Positions 22,840-33,939 of a stretch of 64,000 bases of DNA are shown here, one piece after another; within the stretch, counting starts at the first letter, position 1; each line of letters starts with the position of its first letter. Location: assembly GCF_000276665.1 (NCBI RefSeq), contig NW_004955477.1, positions 3,528,568-3,592,567 on the forward strand. Reading direction: 5' to 3'. The notes beneath the pieces were generated by a model. It was not told the origin of the DNA and did no database searches. It saw only the letters and a list, made by a program, of their open reading frames with translations. The DNA comes from Chinchilla lanigera (Eukaryota; Chordata; Mammalia; Rodentia; Chinchillidae). Both the position numbers and the translations under genes were made by a program.

Positions 22840-23345
22840 GAGTGTGATAAGAACACTTAATATGAGATCAAGCCTCTTAAAATTTAAGTGCACATTATTG
22901 TCGGCTATAGGTACAGTGCTGTACGGCACATTTCTAGAGCTTGTTCATCTCACATGAAACTTCTTGCCTGTTGATAAATAACTCCCATTTCCTCTTCCCC
23001 AGCCCCTGGTAATCGTAGTCTCGTCTGTGGTTGTATGAAGTGGACTATGTTAAGTATCTCGTATAAGTAGAATCCTGGAGTGCTTGTCCCTCTGCGCCAG
23101 GCTTACCTCACTTAGCATATGTCCTCAATGTCTCTCCCCGGTGTTGTGCATTGCAGGATTTCCTTCCTCTTTAAGGCCACTATATCTCACTATGTGCGCA
23201 CAGCACATTTTCTTTATCCATTTATCTGTTGTTGAGTATTTAGGTGGTTTCCCCAGCTTGACCATTGTGAGTAATGCTGTAATTCACATGGGAGTGCAGA
23301 TATCTCGTTGAGATCCCGATTCAGTTCTTTTGGAGATATGTACTT
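22840..23345 (-). mobile_element. Old L1 LINE, antisense
   Basis: 'ctcacttagcatatgtcctcaatg', 'tttatccatttatctgttgttgagtatttaggtggtttcc', 'agtaatgctgtaattcacatgggagtgcagatatctcgttgagatcc' is a classic antisense L1 3' segment. No ORF is open. Confidence 0.9.
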
Positions 23346-23349
23346 ATTT

Positions 23350-23880
23350 CTCAAGTCCTTTCAGCAGCTCTCAGCCCCTGACTTATCTTGATCTCAGCTA
23401 GGCAGCTGTAAACCATCCAACATCCTGAAGCTGGTCCCACTCGCAGGGTCCCTACCTTGGCTTGTCCAGTGAGACATAGAAGCTAGTTGAGCCTACAAAT
23501 CAGACTGTCTCTCTATAGCCAGGCCTCCTCCAGCTTTGTCCTGCTTGTGGCCTCCCTGGAATTGTGACTCCACATCCTGCCCACTTTCTCTAGATCCATT
23601 CCAGGTGCCTCATTCTCGGCTGAAATGCCAACTTCTAGCACCAGGCAGCCACTCCAAACAGCCTCAGCCACCTCCCTCTCCCCACTAAAATTTCTCTCAT
23701 CTCTTTGAAGGCCCCAGGCCATGTGCCCCCAACTAAGAGGTGGGTACCCTTTGCATGTGCACACCATGCCCAATACGGCAGTGGCCCTCACTGCCTTCCC
23801 TATCTGGTGAAACCTCATCCTGTTAGTTTCCATTTCCTTTTTGCCTCAGTTTAGAAGCACCATTCCTTCCTATATTAAAC
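23350..23880. other. Unique sequence, nothing recognised
   Basis: GC-moderate sequence without a recognised repeat or exon. Confidence 0.4.
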
Positions 23881-23887
23881 AGGAACT

Positions 23888-24066
23888 CCTAGCCAGGTAT
23901 CCTAGACCCTGTAATCCCAGGACTCTGGGAAGGTGAAACAGGAAGATCACAATTTATAGTCCTGCCTAGACAACTTAGTGATTTAGTGAGGTCCTGCCTC
24001 AAAATACAAAAGGGCTAGATATGTAGCTCAGTGTAAAGGCCCTGGGTTCAATCCCCAGTACCAAGA
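23888..24066 (+). mobile_element. B1-dID dimeric SINE
   Basis: The B1 part ('agccaggtatcctagaccctgtaatcccagg', 'agtgaggtcctgcctcaaaa') is joined through an A-rich linker to an ID part ('gggctagatatgtagctcagtg', 'gccctgggttcaatccccagtacc'). Its tail leads into the microsatellite at 24067. Confidence 0.92.
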
Positions 24067-24245
24067 AAAATAGAGAGAGACAGAGAGACAGACAGAGACT
24101 GAGACAGAGAGGGAAGAAGGGAGGGAAGGAGGAAGGAAGGAAGGAAGGAAGGAAGGAAGGAAGGAAGGAAGGAAGGAAGGAAAGAAGGAAGGAAGGAAGG
24201 AAGGAAAAAAGGAAGGAAAGAAGGGTAGAAGGATGGAAGGAAGGA
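24067..24245. repeat. (GAGA/GACA)n then (GGAA)n microsatellite
   Basis: A GAGACAGA block (24071-24112) passes into about 110 bases of nearly pure GGAA repeats. It begins exactly at the tail of the B1-dID, as expected for a microsatellite seeded by a SINE tail. Both long antisense open frames over it are repeat artefacts. Confidence 0.95.
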
Positions 24246-24284
24246 AATTGAGAGAAAGAGGGAGATTCATAAGAGAACCAGAGA

Positions 24285-24515
24285 GATACAAAGTGAGGGA
24301 GACTTGATTCCATGCTGCTGGCTTTGAGGGTGGAGGAAGGAGCCTCCTGCCAAGGCCGCCTCCAGACAGAGAAGAGAAATGAAGTTTCCGCAGAGCCTTC
24401 AGAAAGGAAAGCAGCTCTGCTGACATCTTGACTTTTGTCTGATGAGGCCTGTTGTGAATTAACCTCCTTCCAGAACCATAATAAATCTGTGTTGTTTTAA
24501 ACGCAAAAAATTCAT
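24285..24515 (+). mobile_element. MaLR LTR (MLT1-like)
   Basis: 'ccatgctgctggctttgagggtggaggaagg', 'ctgctgacatcttgacttttg', 'ataataaatctgtgttgttttaaacgc' follows the 3' half of MLT1-type LTRs, including the polyadenylation region. Confidence 0.8.
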
Positions 24516-24529
24516 GTGCTGTTTATCAA

Positions 24530-27500
24530 GCTATTGCCACCTCTCCTCCCTCGGTGTGTCATTCTCACCCTGAGCTATTCCCAAACTAAGTCATCGTGCC
24601 TGGGTCCATGCTAGAGACTTCCCTCTGCCTCCCCCGGCATCCGGAGATGCCCTCTCCCTGGCTCCCCCAGCCCAGTTCATCTACCGTAGCTCACTAGCTC
24701 CCATCATCTGAGCAGAGCCCACATGCTGCTGGCGTCACCCAAGAGCAAATGCTGTGACTTTGTGTTCCCAACTGTAAGGTGGGAAAACAGCAGACTTCTT
24801 CCATCTGCTGAATAAACCCATTATTCCTCTATTACACTATTAATTCCTTATTTTACCTATCATTAGGCTCTCAGTAAATAAATAAATGAAGCCAAAATAA
24901 CTGCTTATATCCATAAGTAATCAAAATGTATTTAGTGCTTTAGTAAGTAGTTTGTTTTTCTAATTTTCCTTTAATTAGCAGAGAAAGAATTAAAATCAAT
25001 TTCTTATCCAGCAGATAAAAATTAGGCTCAGCTTTCCTCCTTACACACATCCAAATTTTAATGCACACAAGACACACAAATTCATAATTGTCCTTTAATA
25101 TAATATGTATCCAATATTCAACACATTGCTATGACATTTATCTTCTCTCCCTGATCACAGCTTAATAAAATTATAATTATGACCTTTCAAAGTATCATTG
25201 CCTGATCTGCATTTACCAGGCATCCTTAGCTTGAGATCTTGGCTATTGCCAGGGGCAGTTATGTTTCTTTGTCTGACAGATAGTCTACTCTAGATGCACT
25301 GTTAGCCAGTATGGGGTCTATTGTTGCTCACCCTTACCCCAGAGGCCAGACAGTGCTAAACACAGAGCAAGGGCTTGGAAAATAGTCACAAGCTGAGGAA
25401 TGCCTACAGGAGCATTTGGGCATGGCTTACAGTGTTCCTGTTGGTACACATGGTAAGGTAACTACACAGCCTTACAGAAAGGAATGAGGGAATTAAGAAG
25501 GGGGACATCTGGTAGGGTTGGGAATGGGAGGGGGCAGGGCCATATTAGGAAATGAACAGTATAGCGCAGATTCCAGTTGGCAAACATTGTCTGCTTTAAC
25601 CCAAATTATCCTAATCAATTGAAGATACTAGGATTGCTGAGTATCAGCAAAACCGAATTGTTCTTTAAGAAACAGAATATCTTAGAGATTTGGTGCTGCA
25701 AAATATTCTTTGGGGAACAAGAAGACTTCCTCTGTGGAATTATATTGGGATTCCTCCATTCCCTTTTGGGACCACACTGGCATTTGGTGGAGAAGGACTG
25801 ATACAGTCTTTCATGGCTGGCAGCAGGCATGGTATCTTAGACAAAGGTTATAGGTAGCAGAAGAATATTAAATACGATTTAGCATTTCTTTTTCTGGCCT
25901 AAAGAATGAGTGTCTTCGCTAGCAGAGGAGGCTATCTTCCCGCACAGTCACCAATAATCTTACAAGTAGTTGTGTACAATGTGGATGATAAGCAGAGTTG
26001 CTCCTCCTCTTCAGAACTGGGATTGCCCTGTGCACACGTTGTAGCTAGATTACTTCGGGAGTGGAGCAGGGGTGATTGTTTTTGAATCTAAGCCCTCTTA
26101 TGCCAGCTTCTATTTGGGCACAAGGAGAAGCAGAGGGAAGAAAACACCATGTGCATTATTGTGTCTGTATTACCCAATTTAGGAAGCCATGGATATGTTT
26201 AATTTTTAACTAGGAGAGAATAACACAGTTGAGGTTATTTTGGTTACTCTGTAGAAATCACACACTACACCCAACAAGCTCAGCAATTTCATATAGCTGT
26301 AGTCAAGTGCATGAGTTATAATTTTATTCATTCCATTTATTCAGTGAGTCAGGCCCTGATAAGAGGTTGATTCATTATTTAATATTTGGGGACATTATTT
26401 TTGTATATTGGTAACATGTTTGCTTAAGTATGTTTTAAACAAGATGTTTTCCTTTGTTTTGATGGGTACTTACAAAGGCAATGCCCAGCATTTCACATGT
26501 AGCATTTTCCCATCCTCAAAACACAACAGGATGAGCACAGTGACTCCTTTTTGTGCTTGGTGAAAGGGGGGTCACCATCTTGTTTTGCAGGGCTCAGGCA
26601 GGACAGCTATGCCTCAAAGACAGTTGAAGAGGATTTGATTCCCATCATCACACTAGGCTCAAATGGTAGGCAGCCATAAAGAGCAGAGGAAAATTGATTA
26701 TTCTTGCTTGTTTTGTGGGTCTTAGGGTGTTACCATAACAGCACAGATTCCTCCCCCAACTCTGAAGAACATATGGGAAACCTATACTTAGCTTATCATT
26801 TCAAGCCCTGCTTCCCGACGCCTATCTCTCCCCTAGGAATCCTCAATATGGGACCAGTTCTTCTGTAGATGAACAAAAATGTTGAATTAAGTGAGATGTC
26901 CTTTGGCCAGCAGCAATACATCCCGAACTTTGGGGTTGCAATTGACTACTACAGCATGATGTGAAGCTTGTTCCTAGAATGGCTGTATTATCAGCCAAGC
27001 TAGGAAAAATAGTCCACTATGTCTGGTTCTGAAGCATAGCTGTCAGAGCAGAACAGCTTTGGTCAAAGACAGCCCCAAGAGACTCTAAACAACAATAAAA
27101 ATCACGAGGCCATCTTTAAGCCAGTGTCATGAATACCAAAATGGACCAAATGAGAAGGTGCTTTCTGTCTAAAAATAAGAGGCATTTAAGATTTGGTTTC
27201 ATATCAGAAATCATCATTCTGCTCCTTTAACTATGGTGGCTAAGGACGTGAGATTTTTGCAGCCATAGACACACAGTAGTTATGCACATGCCTGCTACAT
27301 ACACAGGAATAACTGGAGCTTCCCTGTATTGTTCTAGAACTATTATTAGGCAGCAGCCCTCCAAAACATTATTGTTAAGCCAGCCTCTGTTCTTTTAGTG
27401 TCTAAGTCATTTCTAGGATGGCACAAGTCCAAGTCTAATTCATTAAAACAGAAGAAATCTATAAACACCTGCATGTAATTGATTAGTAAGTTGGGGTTTC

Positions 27501-29320
27501 TTTAACTGGCTGCTTGTTTATTTCTCTGTTCAAAACAACCCACTAACACAAAGAGCGAACAATAGCAAGTCATTGACATCGTGCCAAGTTATTGAAGACT
27601 TTTATTTGCACAAAGCAGGTTATTGTCTTTGGGGGTCCCCAGATCTACTTTCCATTTAAGTGAAGTATCCTTTCATTCTTGGTTCAGTGGACTGAGAACT
27701 GGGAGGTGGTTGAACGGTGTTATTTTTTACATAGAAGACAATTAAGTGAAGAAAGATTGACTTTAAGGGAAAGTTATTTAATTTGTGTTTCTTTAGATGG
27801 TAAATTTAACTCCTACTCATTAATCTCCACTTTCCTCCTTCACATAATTGCAGATTTGGTTCTGTATGCTATCTTGGTAATTTTTAAAATTTTACTTCCA
27901 GGAAATTGAGCCATGCATCACTTTTGTTGGAGATTATTGATGTTTGGGCAGAAAAAAAAAAGAGAAGAGACAGAAGATTTTTTTTTGAGGACTCCTTGGG
28001 AGAAGAAAAGTGGGAAGAAGAGAATTAGAGAGAAATGCACCTGGACAGCAATATTTCTGAAGGTAGGGAGGCAGTGATACGCTTTGTGGAGAACCCTTCA
28101 CGGGCAGAACTAAGGTCACGTGACCTAGATTTCAGCTAAATACTTGAGAGTTGTGTACAGCGCAATCTTCCAAAGATTTTCAACCATCCGATAACTGTGT
28201 CTATGTTACATGTAAGACCCAAGGAGCCTGGACATCTTTTGGTGTCACAAAAGCTGCTTGTTATAAGGCATTCTATTCAAATAAACCACAACAAAAGCCC
28301 AGCCTCTCTTGGAACCTAGGGACAAGAGAAAACGCCAACACGGTTTCCTTCCAAAAGGAGCAGAAAGCAGAAACAACCATGATGACTAATTTAGGATGCG
28401 TAAGATGTCACTTGATAGTCTCTTTATTTCAGTGTGTCGTTTTTTAAGATTTAGTTTTACTGAACATAGAAGTGTGTATTCTGTATTTCCTAAAGCGTGG
28501 GAGGCAGGTTTTAAGTGATTGCCAGATACAGCACTAAATTATATTGACTTACATATTAAGAAAGTTATTTCTTTTTCTATGCTGTATCAAACCTTCTGTT
28601 TAGGTCGAGGGGAAAACCTTGGCTTTGGTGATAACATGCCTCACAGCTCTCTAATGCTTCCTAATCTCCTGTTTCAACAAACCAAGGGCAGACCTCAGAC
28701 AAGAAGTCTTTAGGAGGCAGTGACGCCCAGATGGAGGTCAACCACATTGGTCTGTTTGTTTCTCTCTGTGTTTGCTTTTAGATTACCTTCTATCTATGAC
28801 AAGTGATCGTGATTTTCTAAAGGATGAAAGGCAGACAGCATCAAATTGTGTACTGGTCAAGTCTTCCTTTACTTCCGCTCTAGGGGTGCTGGTATGGAGA
28901 CAGTAAACTGGGAGGAAACAGGGCCCAGGGAATTAGAGTAAGTTTTTTATAGTTTCTCTGTCAGGGCTGGTTCCCATCAGATCTCTGTGCCAGGCAATGA
29001 CCTGGATCTATGTCAGTGCCAAGGTGGATGAATTGAGAATAGCTACTTAGGACAGAGGGTCAGGGCAGTGGTCCAGGAAGGTGTCAGACAAACTGGGAGC
29101 CCCTTCAACTAGTGGCTGTATCAAGGCCATCTGTCCCACCTCTCCCCCACCCTCAGGGAGACAGTGTGGAAAGAACATACACACCACTCGTGAATGACCT
29201 ATCCAGGATCCTCAGAAAGCAACACGAGCACCAAAACCAAGAACCACAAATTGTTTGCACCATGCAACAAAATCAAACACATAGTAACACCTGAGGCAGC
29301 AAAGTGAGTGGAGGGAAATA
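24530..29320. other. Unique sequence; one AT-rich block, one faint MIR
   Basis: No exon is recognised. 24.80-25.22 kb is AT-rich, repeat-free and contains several TAATTA/TTAATT-type sites. 26470-26660 has a faint antisense MIR-like order ('tttcacatgtagcattttccc' ... 'tgcctcaaagacagttg'). No clear interspersed element was found in the rest. Confidence 0.4.
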
Positions 29321-29329
29321 ACAAGGTAT

Positions 29330-29783
29330 TACAACAAGTAAAATTGACATCAGGTAGAATTAAACATTACATGCATTAAAAAAAGCCATACAGAGACCTT
29401 TGAAATTGAATTGTTGCTTGGTTGTAGGAAAACCTCAGTAACTGGCTAAATGGATAATTGAAAAGCCTTTTATTAAACTGGAAGATGAAGCTTAAGGATT
29501 CTCCCCCTGTGGCTTTATAATTTTTTAAAAGCAACTCAAAAGGGAGATTGCACGCCCATTAAACATATATAGAACAATTATAGAAACTGACCATGGAGTG
29601 AACCACAAGAATGTTTTAAAGTTTTCAGTAAGCAGAAATCATAGAAATCTTAATCACTGACCACAGTGCAGAAATTAATCAATTAATAAAGTATTGACAA
29701 TGAAAAAAATAACAAAAGAATAAAATTTTAAATACACTTTTTAGGGATCCTTGGCCTTAAGAAGACAGAAATTGCAAAGTTTT
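29330..29783 (+). mobile_element. Old L1 LINE, sense
   Basis: 'aaactgaccatggagtgaaccacaagaa' and 'gaccacagtgcagaaattaatcaat' resemble a sense-strand L1 ORF2 3' segment. Multiple stops are present. It is one part of a sense L1 block interrupted by SINEs up to about 32.35 kb. Confidence 0.65.
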
Positions 29784-29848
29784 GGGGTTTTTTTGGTACC
29801 AGAAATTGAACTCAGGACCTTGCACTTGCCAGGCAGGTGTTTGTCACA
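29784..29848 (-). mobile_element. Truncated ID SINE, antisense
   Basis: 'TTTTTTTGGTACCAGAAATTG', 'aactcaggaccttgcacttgccaggcaggtgtttgt' is a reverse ID that lacks its 5' third. Confidence 0.85.
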
Positions 29849-29871
29849 AGGCATTTTAAAGTGAACAATAA

Positions 29872-30028
29872 GCCAGACGTAGTGGCACACGCTTGTAATT
29901 CCAGCACTCAGGAGGCTGAGGCAGGAGGATTGTTGTGGAGTTCGAGACCAGCCTGAGCTACAAAGTGAGCTCTCAAGGCCAGCCTGAACTGCATAGTGAG
30001 ACCCTGTCTCAAAAAAGAAAAAAAAAAA
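29872..30028 (+). mobile_element. B1 SINE with internal duplication and target-site duplication
   Basis: 'GCCAGACGTAGTGGCACACG' ... 'gaccagcctgagctacaaagtgag' is followed by a second 'ggccagcctgaactgcatagtgag', an internal duplication of about 31 bases. An A-rich tail follows. AAAGTGAACAATAA flanks it at 29858-29871 and 30029-30042. Confidence 0.95.
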
Positions 30029-30042
30029 AAAGTGAACAATAA

Positions 30043-30398
30043 TGAAAGCATGATGATGATGATGGTGATGATGTGTATGTGCGTATTTGAAAGAAATAGA
30101 TTTAACTACATTTGTAAGAAAATGGGAAAGACTAAAAATAATTGAATTATGTTTTCACTAGAAGATAGAAATGGAAAATCAAAATCAACCCAAGAAAGGA
30201 TTAATAAACCTGAAAACATGAATCAAGATCAAAAGTGAAGAACAGCAACAAAAATGTAGGGCTGGTGAACAACAGAGGCACGTGAACAACATTCAAAGTG
30301 TCAAAAAATAAGACGTGGCTTTACAGCCCTAAAGAGATAAATTCAAATACTAAATATTTCAAATCATTCTGAAACAATAATTTCCTCTAAAAAGAAGG
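30043..30398 (+). mobile_element. Old L1 LINE, sense (ORF2 region)
   Basis: This is A-rich coding-strand L1-like sequence continuing the element to the left. A short (GAT)n run lies near 30052-30073. Stops occur in every frame. Confidence 0.55.
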
Positions 30399-30500
30399 CT
30401 GGGCATATAGCTCAGTGGCACAGCGCCTGCCTGGCAAGCACAAGGTTCTGAGTTTGATTCCTGGCACCAAAAATAAATAAATTAATTAATAATAATAAGA
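30399..30500 (+). mobile_element. ID SINE
   Basis: 'GGCTGGGCATATAGCTCAGT', 'ggcacagcgcctgcctggcaagcacaaggttctgagtttgattcctggcacc' is followed by an (AAAT)n-like tail. A and B boxes are recognisable. Confidence 0.95.
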
Positions 30501-31211
30501 ACATATCACATTAAGAAAAAAGAGAAAGAAATAGAAGCACTATGCAAACCAATCTTCATAAAATAAATTGGAAAGGCATTCAAAGATCTGTACCTGAAAA
30601 CAGCACCTGTTCCAGGGGTGTCTGTGGCAGACTCTGGATATTTGCAATTTGTGTCAGCAGTTTCAGAGGAAAGAAAAGGGAAGCTAAAATTATGATTGCA
30701 GGAAAGGTTACAAGTGAAATATTTCCATATCAAATTCTGCATGTATTAAAAGAAAAAGTCATTGTGACCAACTAGAACTTGTCTCAAAAAAAAAAAGAAC
30801 TTGTCTCAACAATGATAGGTTGGTTCAAGAGTAGGAAATCCATTAATGTACTTTTTACATTAACAGATCAATATACAAAATTTATTTGACCATTTCAGTA
30901 CATAGCAGAACATTAATTGCTGTAATACCACCCCATACATAAATGGTAAAAACCTATACCACAAACTCTCAGACTGATTTAATAACCTCAAACTTAGGAA
31001 GTCCTCAGAAAGACTTGAAACCCAGAAGCCATTAAATAAAAAATTCATTCACTGTACTACATTTAAAAATGTGCAGGGCTAAAAATATGGGTGTGTATCA
31101 CACCTACAAAAGATGTTAAGCACAGGAGAAATTCTGGGGGGGGAAGTCTGTGGAGAGAGGTGTGTGGGAATTCTGTACTGTTCATTGAATCCTTCTGTAA
31201 TCTTACAATTG
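30501..31211 (+). mobile_element. Old L1 LINE, sense
   Basis: 'acaatgataggttggttcaagag', 'gtacatagcagaacattaattgc', 'aatggtaaaaacctatacc' are in the expected order for a diverged L1 ORF2 sense strand. Confidence 0.6.
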
Positions 31212-31220
31212 CTCTAAGAA

Positions 31221-31318
31221 GGCTGGGGGTTTAGCTCAGTGACAGAGGGCTTATCTAGCATGTGAAAAGCCCTTGGTTTGATCCTCATCATACACACATG
31301 CATGCATAGAAACAACCA
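31221..31318 (+). mobile_element. ID SINE with short target-site duplication
   Basis: 'GGCTGGGGGTTTAGCTCAGT' ... 'agcccttggtttgatcctcatca' is a diverged ID. CTCTAAGAA flanks it at 31212-31220 and 31319-31327. Confidence 0.9.
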
Positions 31319-31339
31319 CTCTAAGAAATAAAGTCTATT

Positions 31340-31400
31340 AACTACATATATATAAATATATATATTTATATATATGTAATGTGTGTGTGTTATGTGTGTT
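31340..31400. repeat. (TA)n/(TG)n microsatellite
   Basis: ATATATA runs pass into GTGTGTGT. It lies inside the sense L1 block. Confidence 0.85.
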
Positions 31401-31404
31401 AAAT

Positions 31405-32108
31405 CTGGGAACTAAAATCAATAAACTAGAAAACTGGAACACATTTGATTCAAAAAGCTTAATACCTTAACATGTACAGAAATCAAACAAATGATTAAAG
31501 AACAAGACAAACTAATTGAAAAATTAATGAGAGATACAGATAAACAGCTCACAGCAAAAGAAATATTAATGACTTCTCAATAATAGCTATATACATTGAA
31601 GGAGATGCAAATTAAAACAAAGTATCAATTTTAGGCTAACAAATTGGCAAATATAAAGTTTGATGACACAAGAGTGTGGGAAAATAGGCCTCTTATGTGT
31701 CACATCCAGTCAGTGAAACTGTTACCTGGATGATGAGTTCTTTTAGGAAATTTGATGATATGAGCTACAAAAATTAAAAATCTACACATTCTCTAGTTAG
31801 CAAGTTTCTTTTCATGAGTTTACATAAGAAATACTCATAGGTGAATGCAAATGTGTATCTATGCTGATATTTGTGCCAGATTGTTTACAGTAAGGAAAGA
31901 CTAGAAACTGTCTAAATGGCCATCCAAGGGTTACAAGAACTACAGCACGTATCAGACAGCCACATTTTGTTAACAAGTAGATTTGAATGTAACCAATACG
32001 GTAGGACATACACACCACTTGTGTAAAGTGCAACATATTCATATGTGTAGTTGGTGCAGTAGTGTGAGAAAGCAACAGTGGAATGGTATCTACCACAGTG
32101 TTTGTTCA

Positions 32109-32142
<34 letters not shown>

Positions 32143-32350
32143 GCAATAAACCGAGAGACAAATACATACCTACCTTGAGACAGACACACACAACCATGTT
32201 ATGAGTTAGTCTTGGGACAGAAAATGAAGACAGAGAGCTAGAGATGTGAGGAGAAATTTTTTGACTGTATTTTCTTTGAAACTTTTGACATGTATATATA
32301 TTCTTAAAAAATATTTCAGTGCCAAAAAATATAGGGAACTAAGCCTATAG
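31405..32350 (+). mobile_element. Old L1 LINE, sense, 3' part
   Basis: 'gagatgcaaattaaaacaaag', 'aaactgtctaaatggccatcc' are typical of the L1 3' end on the sense strand. A pure (TG)n run interrupts it at 32112-32140. Confidence 0.75.
32112..32140. repeat. (TG)n microsatellite
   Basis: Uninterrupted TG dinucleotides over about 29 bases. Confidence 0.95.
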
Positions 32351-32362
32351 GAGAACATGCTT

Positions 32363-32742
32363 GTGATGCCTCCTGCCTTGCATTTGTTGCCCAGGATTGC
32401 CTTTGCTATTCTAGGTCTCTTCTGGTTCCAGATGAATTTTAGGAATGTTTTCTCTAGGTCTGTGAAGAATGCTAGTGGTATTTTGATTGAGATTATATTA
32501 AATATGTATAACATACACAAGATAGCTAAGATAATGGTAATACAATTTCTATTAGTTCATTGAAAGGAGCAGTTAGTGCTTATATTGTTTGATCAATCTT
32601 ACATGCCTGTATCTGGTAGTCTGAGCAAATACTTTGAAGGTAACAATATGCAATATAATAACCATTGTTAAATTTCCTATCACCTTGTTCTGAAATTCTG
32701 TATTATTTTTATTGTTTTTTTAAAATTCTTTTTAAATTAAAA
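32363..32742 (+). mobile_element. Chimeric retroposon, copy 2 (antisense L1 ORF2 plus tandem-unit 3' end)
   Basis: GAGAACATGCTT at 32351-32362 and 32743-32754 brackets the element. The 5' part (32363-32510) is L1 ORF2 in antisense; its minus-strand translation contains '[19 protein letters not shown]', the conserved ORF2p C-terminal region. The 3' part (about 32540-32730) is one copy of the unit also seen at 6.5-6.9 kb and 46.7-47.0 kb, ending in an A/T-rich tail. An inverted 5' segment joined to a sense 3' end is the classic result of L1 twin priming, which would make the unit part of an L1 3' UTR. Confidence 0.7.
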
Positions 32743-32878
32743 GAGAACATGCTTAGCTAGATAAACAGATAAAAGTTACCCATCTGAAATCTGCAACAAA
32801 AGTCAGGTTTCTTTACATTCTTTACACACTGAGAGCAGCTCTGTTACAGTCAGAGGTAAGATATTCACTATCTGTGCT

Positions 32879-33874
32879 NNNNNNNNNNNNNNNNNNNNNN
32901 NNNNNNNNNNNNNNNNNNNNNNNNNNNNNNNNNNNNNNNNNNNNNNNNNNNNNNNNNNNNNNNNNNNNNNNNNNNNNNNNNNNNNNNNNNNNNNNNNNNN
33001 NNNNNNNNNNNNNNNNNNNNNNNNNNNNNNNNNNNNNNNNNNNNNNNNNNNNNNNNNNNNNNNNNNNNNNNNNNNNNNNNNNNNNNNNNNNNNNNNNNNN
33101 NNNNNNNNNNNNNNNNNNNNNNNNNNNNNNNNNNNNNNNNNNNNNNNNNNNNNNNNNNNNNNNNNNNNNNNNNNNNNNNNNNNNNNNNNNNNNNNNNNNN
33201 NNNNNNNNNNNNNNNNNNNNNNNNNNNNNNNNNNNNNNNNNNNNNNNNNNNNNNNNNNNNNNNNNNNNNNNNNNNNNNNNNNNNNNNNNNNNNNNNNNNN
33301 NNNNNNNNNNNNNNNNNNNNNNNNNNNNNNNNNNNNNNNNNNNNNNNNNNNNNNNNNNNNNNNNNNNNNNNNNNNNNNNNNNNNNNNNNNNNNNNNNNNN
33401 NNNNNNNNNNNNNNNNNNNNNNNNNNNNNNNNNNNNNNNNNNNNNNNNNNNNNNNNNNNNNNNNNNNNNNNNNNNNNNNNNNNNNNNNNNNNNNNNNNNN
33501 NNNNNNNNNNNNNNNNNNNNNNNNNNNNNNNNNNNNNNNNNNNNNNNNNNNNNNNNNNNNNNNNNNNNNNNNNNNNNNNNNNNNNNNNNNNNNNNNNNNN
33601 NNNNNNNNNNNNNNNNNNNNNNNNNNNNNNNNNNNNNNNNNNNNNNNNNNNNNNNNNNNNNNNNNNNNNNNNNNNNNNNNNNNNNNNNNNNNNNNNNNNN
33701 NNNNNNNNNNNNNNNNNNNNNNNNNNNNNNNNNNNNNNNNNNNNNNNNNNNNNNNNNNNNNNNNNNNNNNNNNNNNNNNNNNNNNNNNNNNNNNNNNNNN
33801 NNNNNNNNNNNNNNNNNNNNNNNNNNNNNNNNNNNNNNNNNNNNNNNNNNNNNNNNNNNNNNNNNNNNNNNNNN
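32879..33874. other. Assembly gap (996 N)
   Basis: Undetermined bases. The gap falls between the retroposon at 32363-32742 and more sense L1 sequence, so repeats probably defeated assembly. The two long open frames drawn across it are meaningless. Confidence 1.
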
Positions 33875-33939
33875 AAACTAAGCAAACAGGAATAAAAAAA
33901 ATTAATCAAAATGTAAAAAAAAAAAAAAAAAAAAAATTA

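Noticed and set aside
24028..24426. 132- and 104-residue antisense open frames rich in Phe, Leu, Pro and Ser
   Set aside because: Translation of the GGAA microsatellite; no coding meaning.
32803..33909. Two very long open frames (335 and 368 residues)
   Set aside because: They cross 996 undetermined bases.
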